NCBI GenBank assembly: GCA_965368335.1
Contig: CBDUMN010000089.1
Coordinates: forward strand, 1-14,652
Reading direction: 5' to 3'
DNA length: 14,652 bases
Origin: CBDUMN01 sp965368335
GTDB taxonomy: Bacteria > Pseudomonadota > Alphaproteobacteria > Rhodospirillales > JAPHRK01
Position numbers and translations under genes: made by a program
The notes under the pieces: generated by a model
The model's input: only the letters and a program-made list of their open reading frames with translations
Databases searched by the model: none
Told to the model about the DNA's origin: nothing
In this document: positions 14,471 through 14,652 of the stretch, piece after piece
How the letters are laid out: every line of letters begins with the position of its first letter
Position numbering within the stretch: position 1 is the first letter of the stretch

Positions 14471-14652
14471 GTAAACTGCACCCTCCTCTTGCGCTGACCA
14501 TGGGTGAGCCCGCTGGAATCGGCGGCGAGTTAACCCTCAAGGTCTTCGCTCGCCGCAAAGAGTTGGGGCTTCCACCGTTCTTCACCATAGACGACCCAAA
14601 CCGGCTGGAAAAACTAGCAGAACAGATAGGTGTTTCAGCGCCACTCACCGCC
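14467..14652 (+). CDS. pdxA: 4-hydroxythreonine-4-phosphate dehydrogenase, 5' part only
   Basis: The first 62 codons of pdxA are present; the gene runs off the window. PdxA oxidises 4-phosphohydroxy-L-threonine in pyridoxal 5'-phosphate synthesis. The N-terminal family motif is visible as LALTMGEPAGIGGEL; many relatives have GDPAGIGPE, so the Pro of that motif is Gly here. The proposed start is a TTG at 14467 which overlaps the surA stop (TTGA), giving about ten residues before the motif, a normal length. The alternative ATG at 14500 would begin inside the motif and is unlikely. No good ribosome site is visible, so translation is probably coupled to surA. The order lptF-lptG-surA-pdxA is familiar in alphaproteobacteria and supports the call. 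Confidence 0.88.
   Translation, partial: MSKLHPPLALTMGEPAGIGGELTLKVFARRKELGLPPFFTIDDPNRLEKLAEQIGVSAPLTA

Overview
The window looks like a stretch of chromosome from an alphaproteobacterium, most likely a Rhodospirillales-type relative. I infer this from the gene order lptF-lptG-surA-pdxA, the moderately high GC content, and the Sua5-length TsaC. No rRNA, tRNA, CRISPR array, phage or full-length transposase was seen. The 5' end (1-164) holds no gene I can support.

Region 1 (165-2822) encodes a complete AmmeMemoRadiSam set arranged divergently. A radical SAM enzyme lies on the minus strand. On the plus strand a single protein fuses the Memo domain to the AMMECR1 domain. The biochemical role of this set is, to my knowledge, not settled. 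The plus-strand gene begins a close-packed series: amrBA fusion, CysQ-like 3',5'-bisphosphate nucleotidase, Sua5/TsaC threonylcarbamoyl-AMP synthase, and an FAD-linked D-2-hydroxyacid (probably D-2-hydroxyglutarate) dehydrogenase. The gaps are 41, 15 and 10 bases, so one operon is plausible.

Region 2 (6018-6395) is the only long gene-free stretch, and it holds the most unusual structure in the window. It is a 270-bp non-coding element (6051-6320) bounded by perfect 20-bp terminal inverted repeats. Inside are two further long imperfect palindromes, each with smaller nested stems. It looks like a MITE or REP-composite that can fold as a cloverleaf.

Region 3 (6396-8068) has a secreted solute-binding protein on the plus strand. 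It converges on a minus-strand pair, a single-domain rhodanese and an exported GlcG/HbpS-family protein. The stop codons of the first two genes abut with no base between them.

Region 4 (8225-14652) opens with a P2-type cation ATPase behind a good sigma70-like promoter. Its M5/M6 ion-site residues differ from Ca2+ pumps. It is followed 39 bases later by the outer-membrane biogenesis cluster lptF, lptG, surA, then the start of pdxA, which runs off the window. These last genes overlap or nearly touch, and they link LPS export, outer-membrane protein folding and vitamin B6 synthesis in one transcript.
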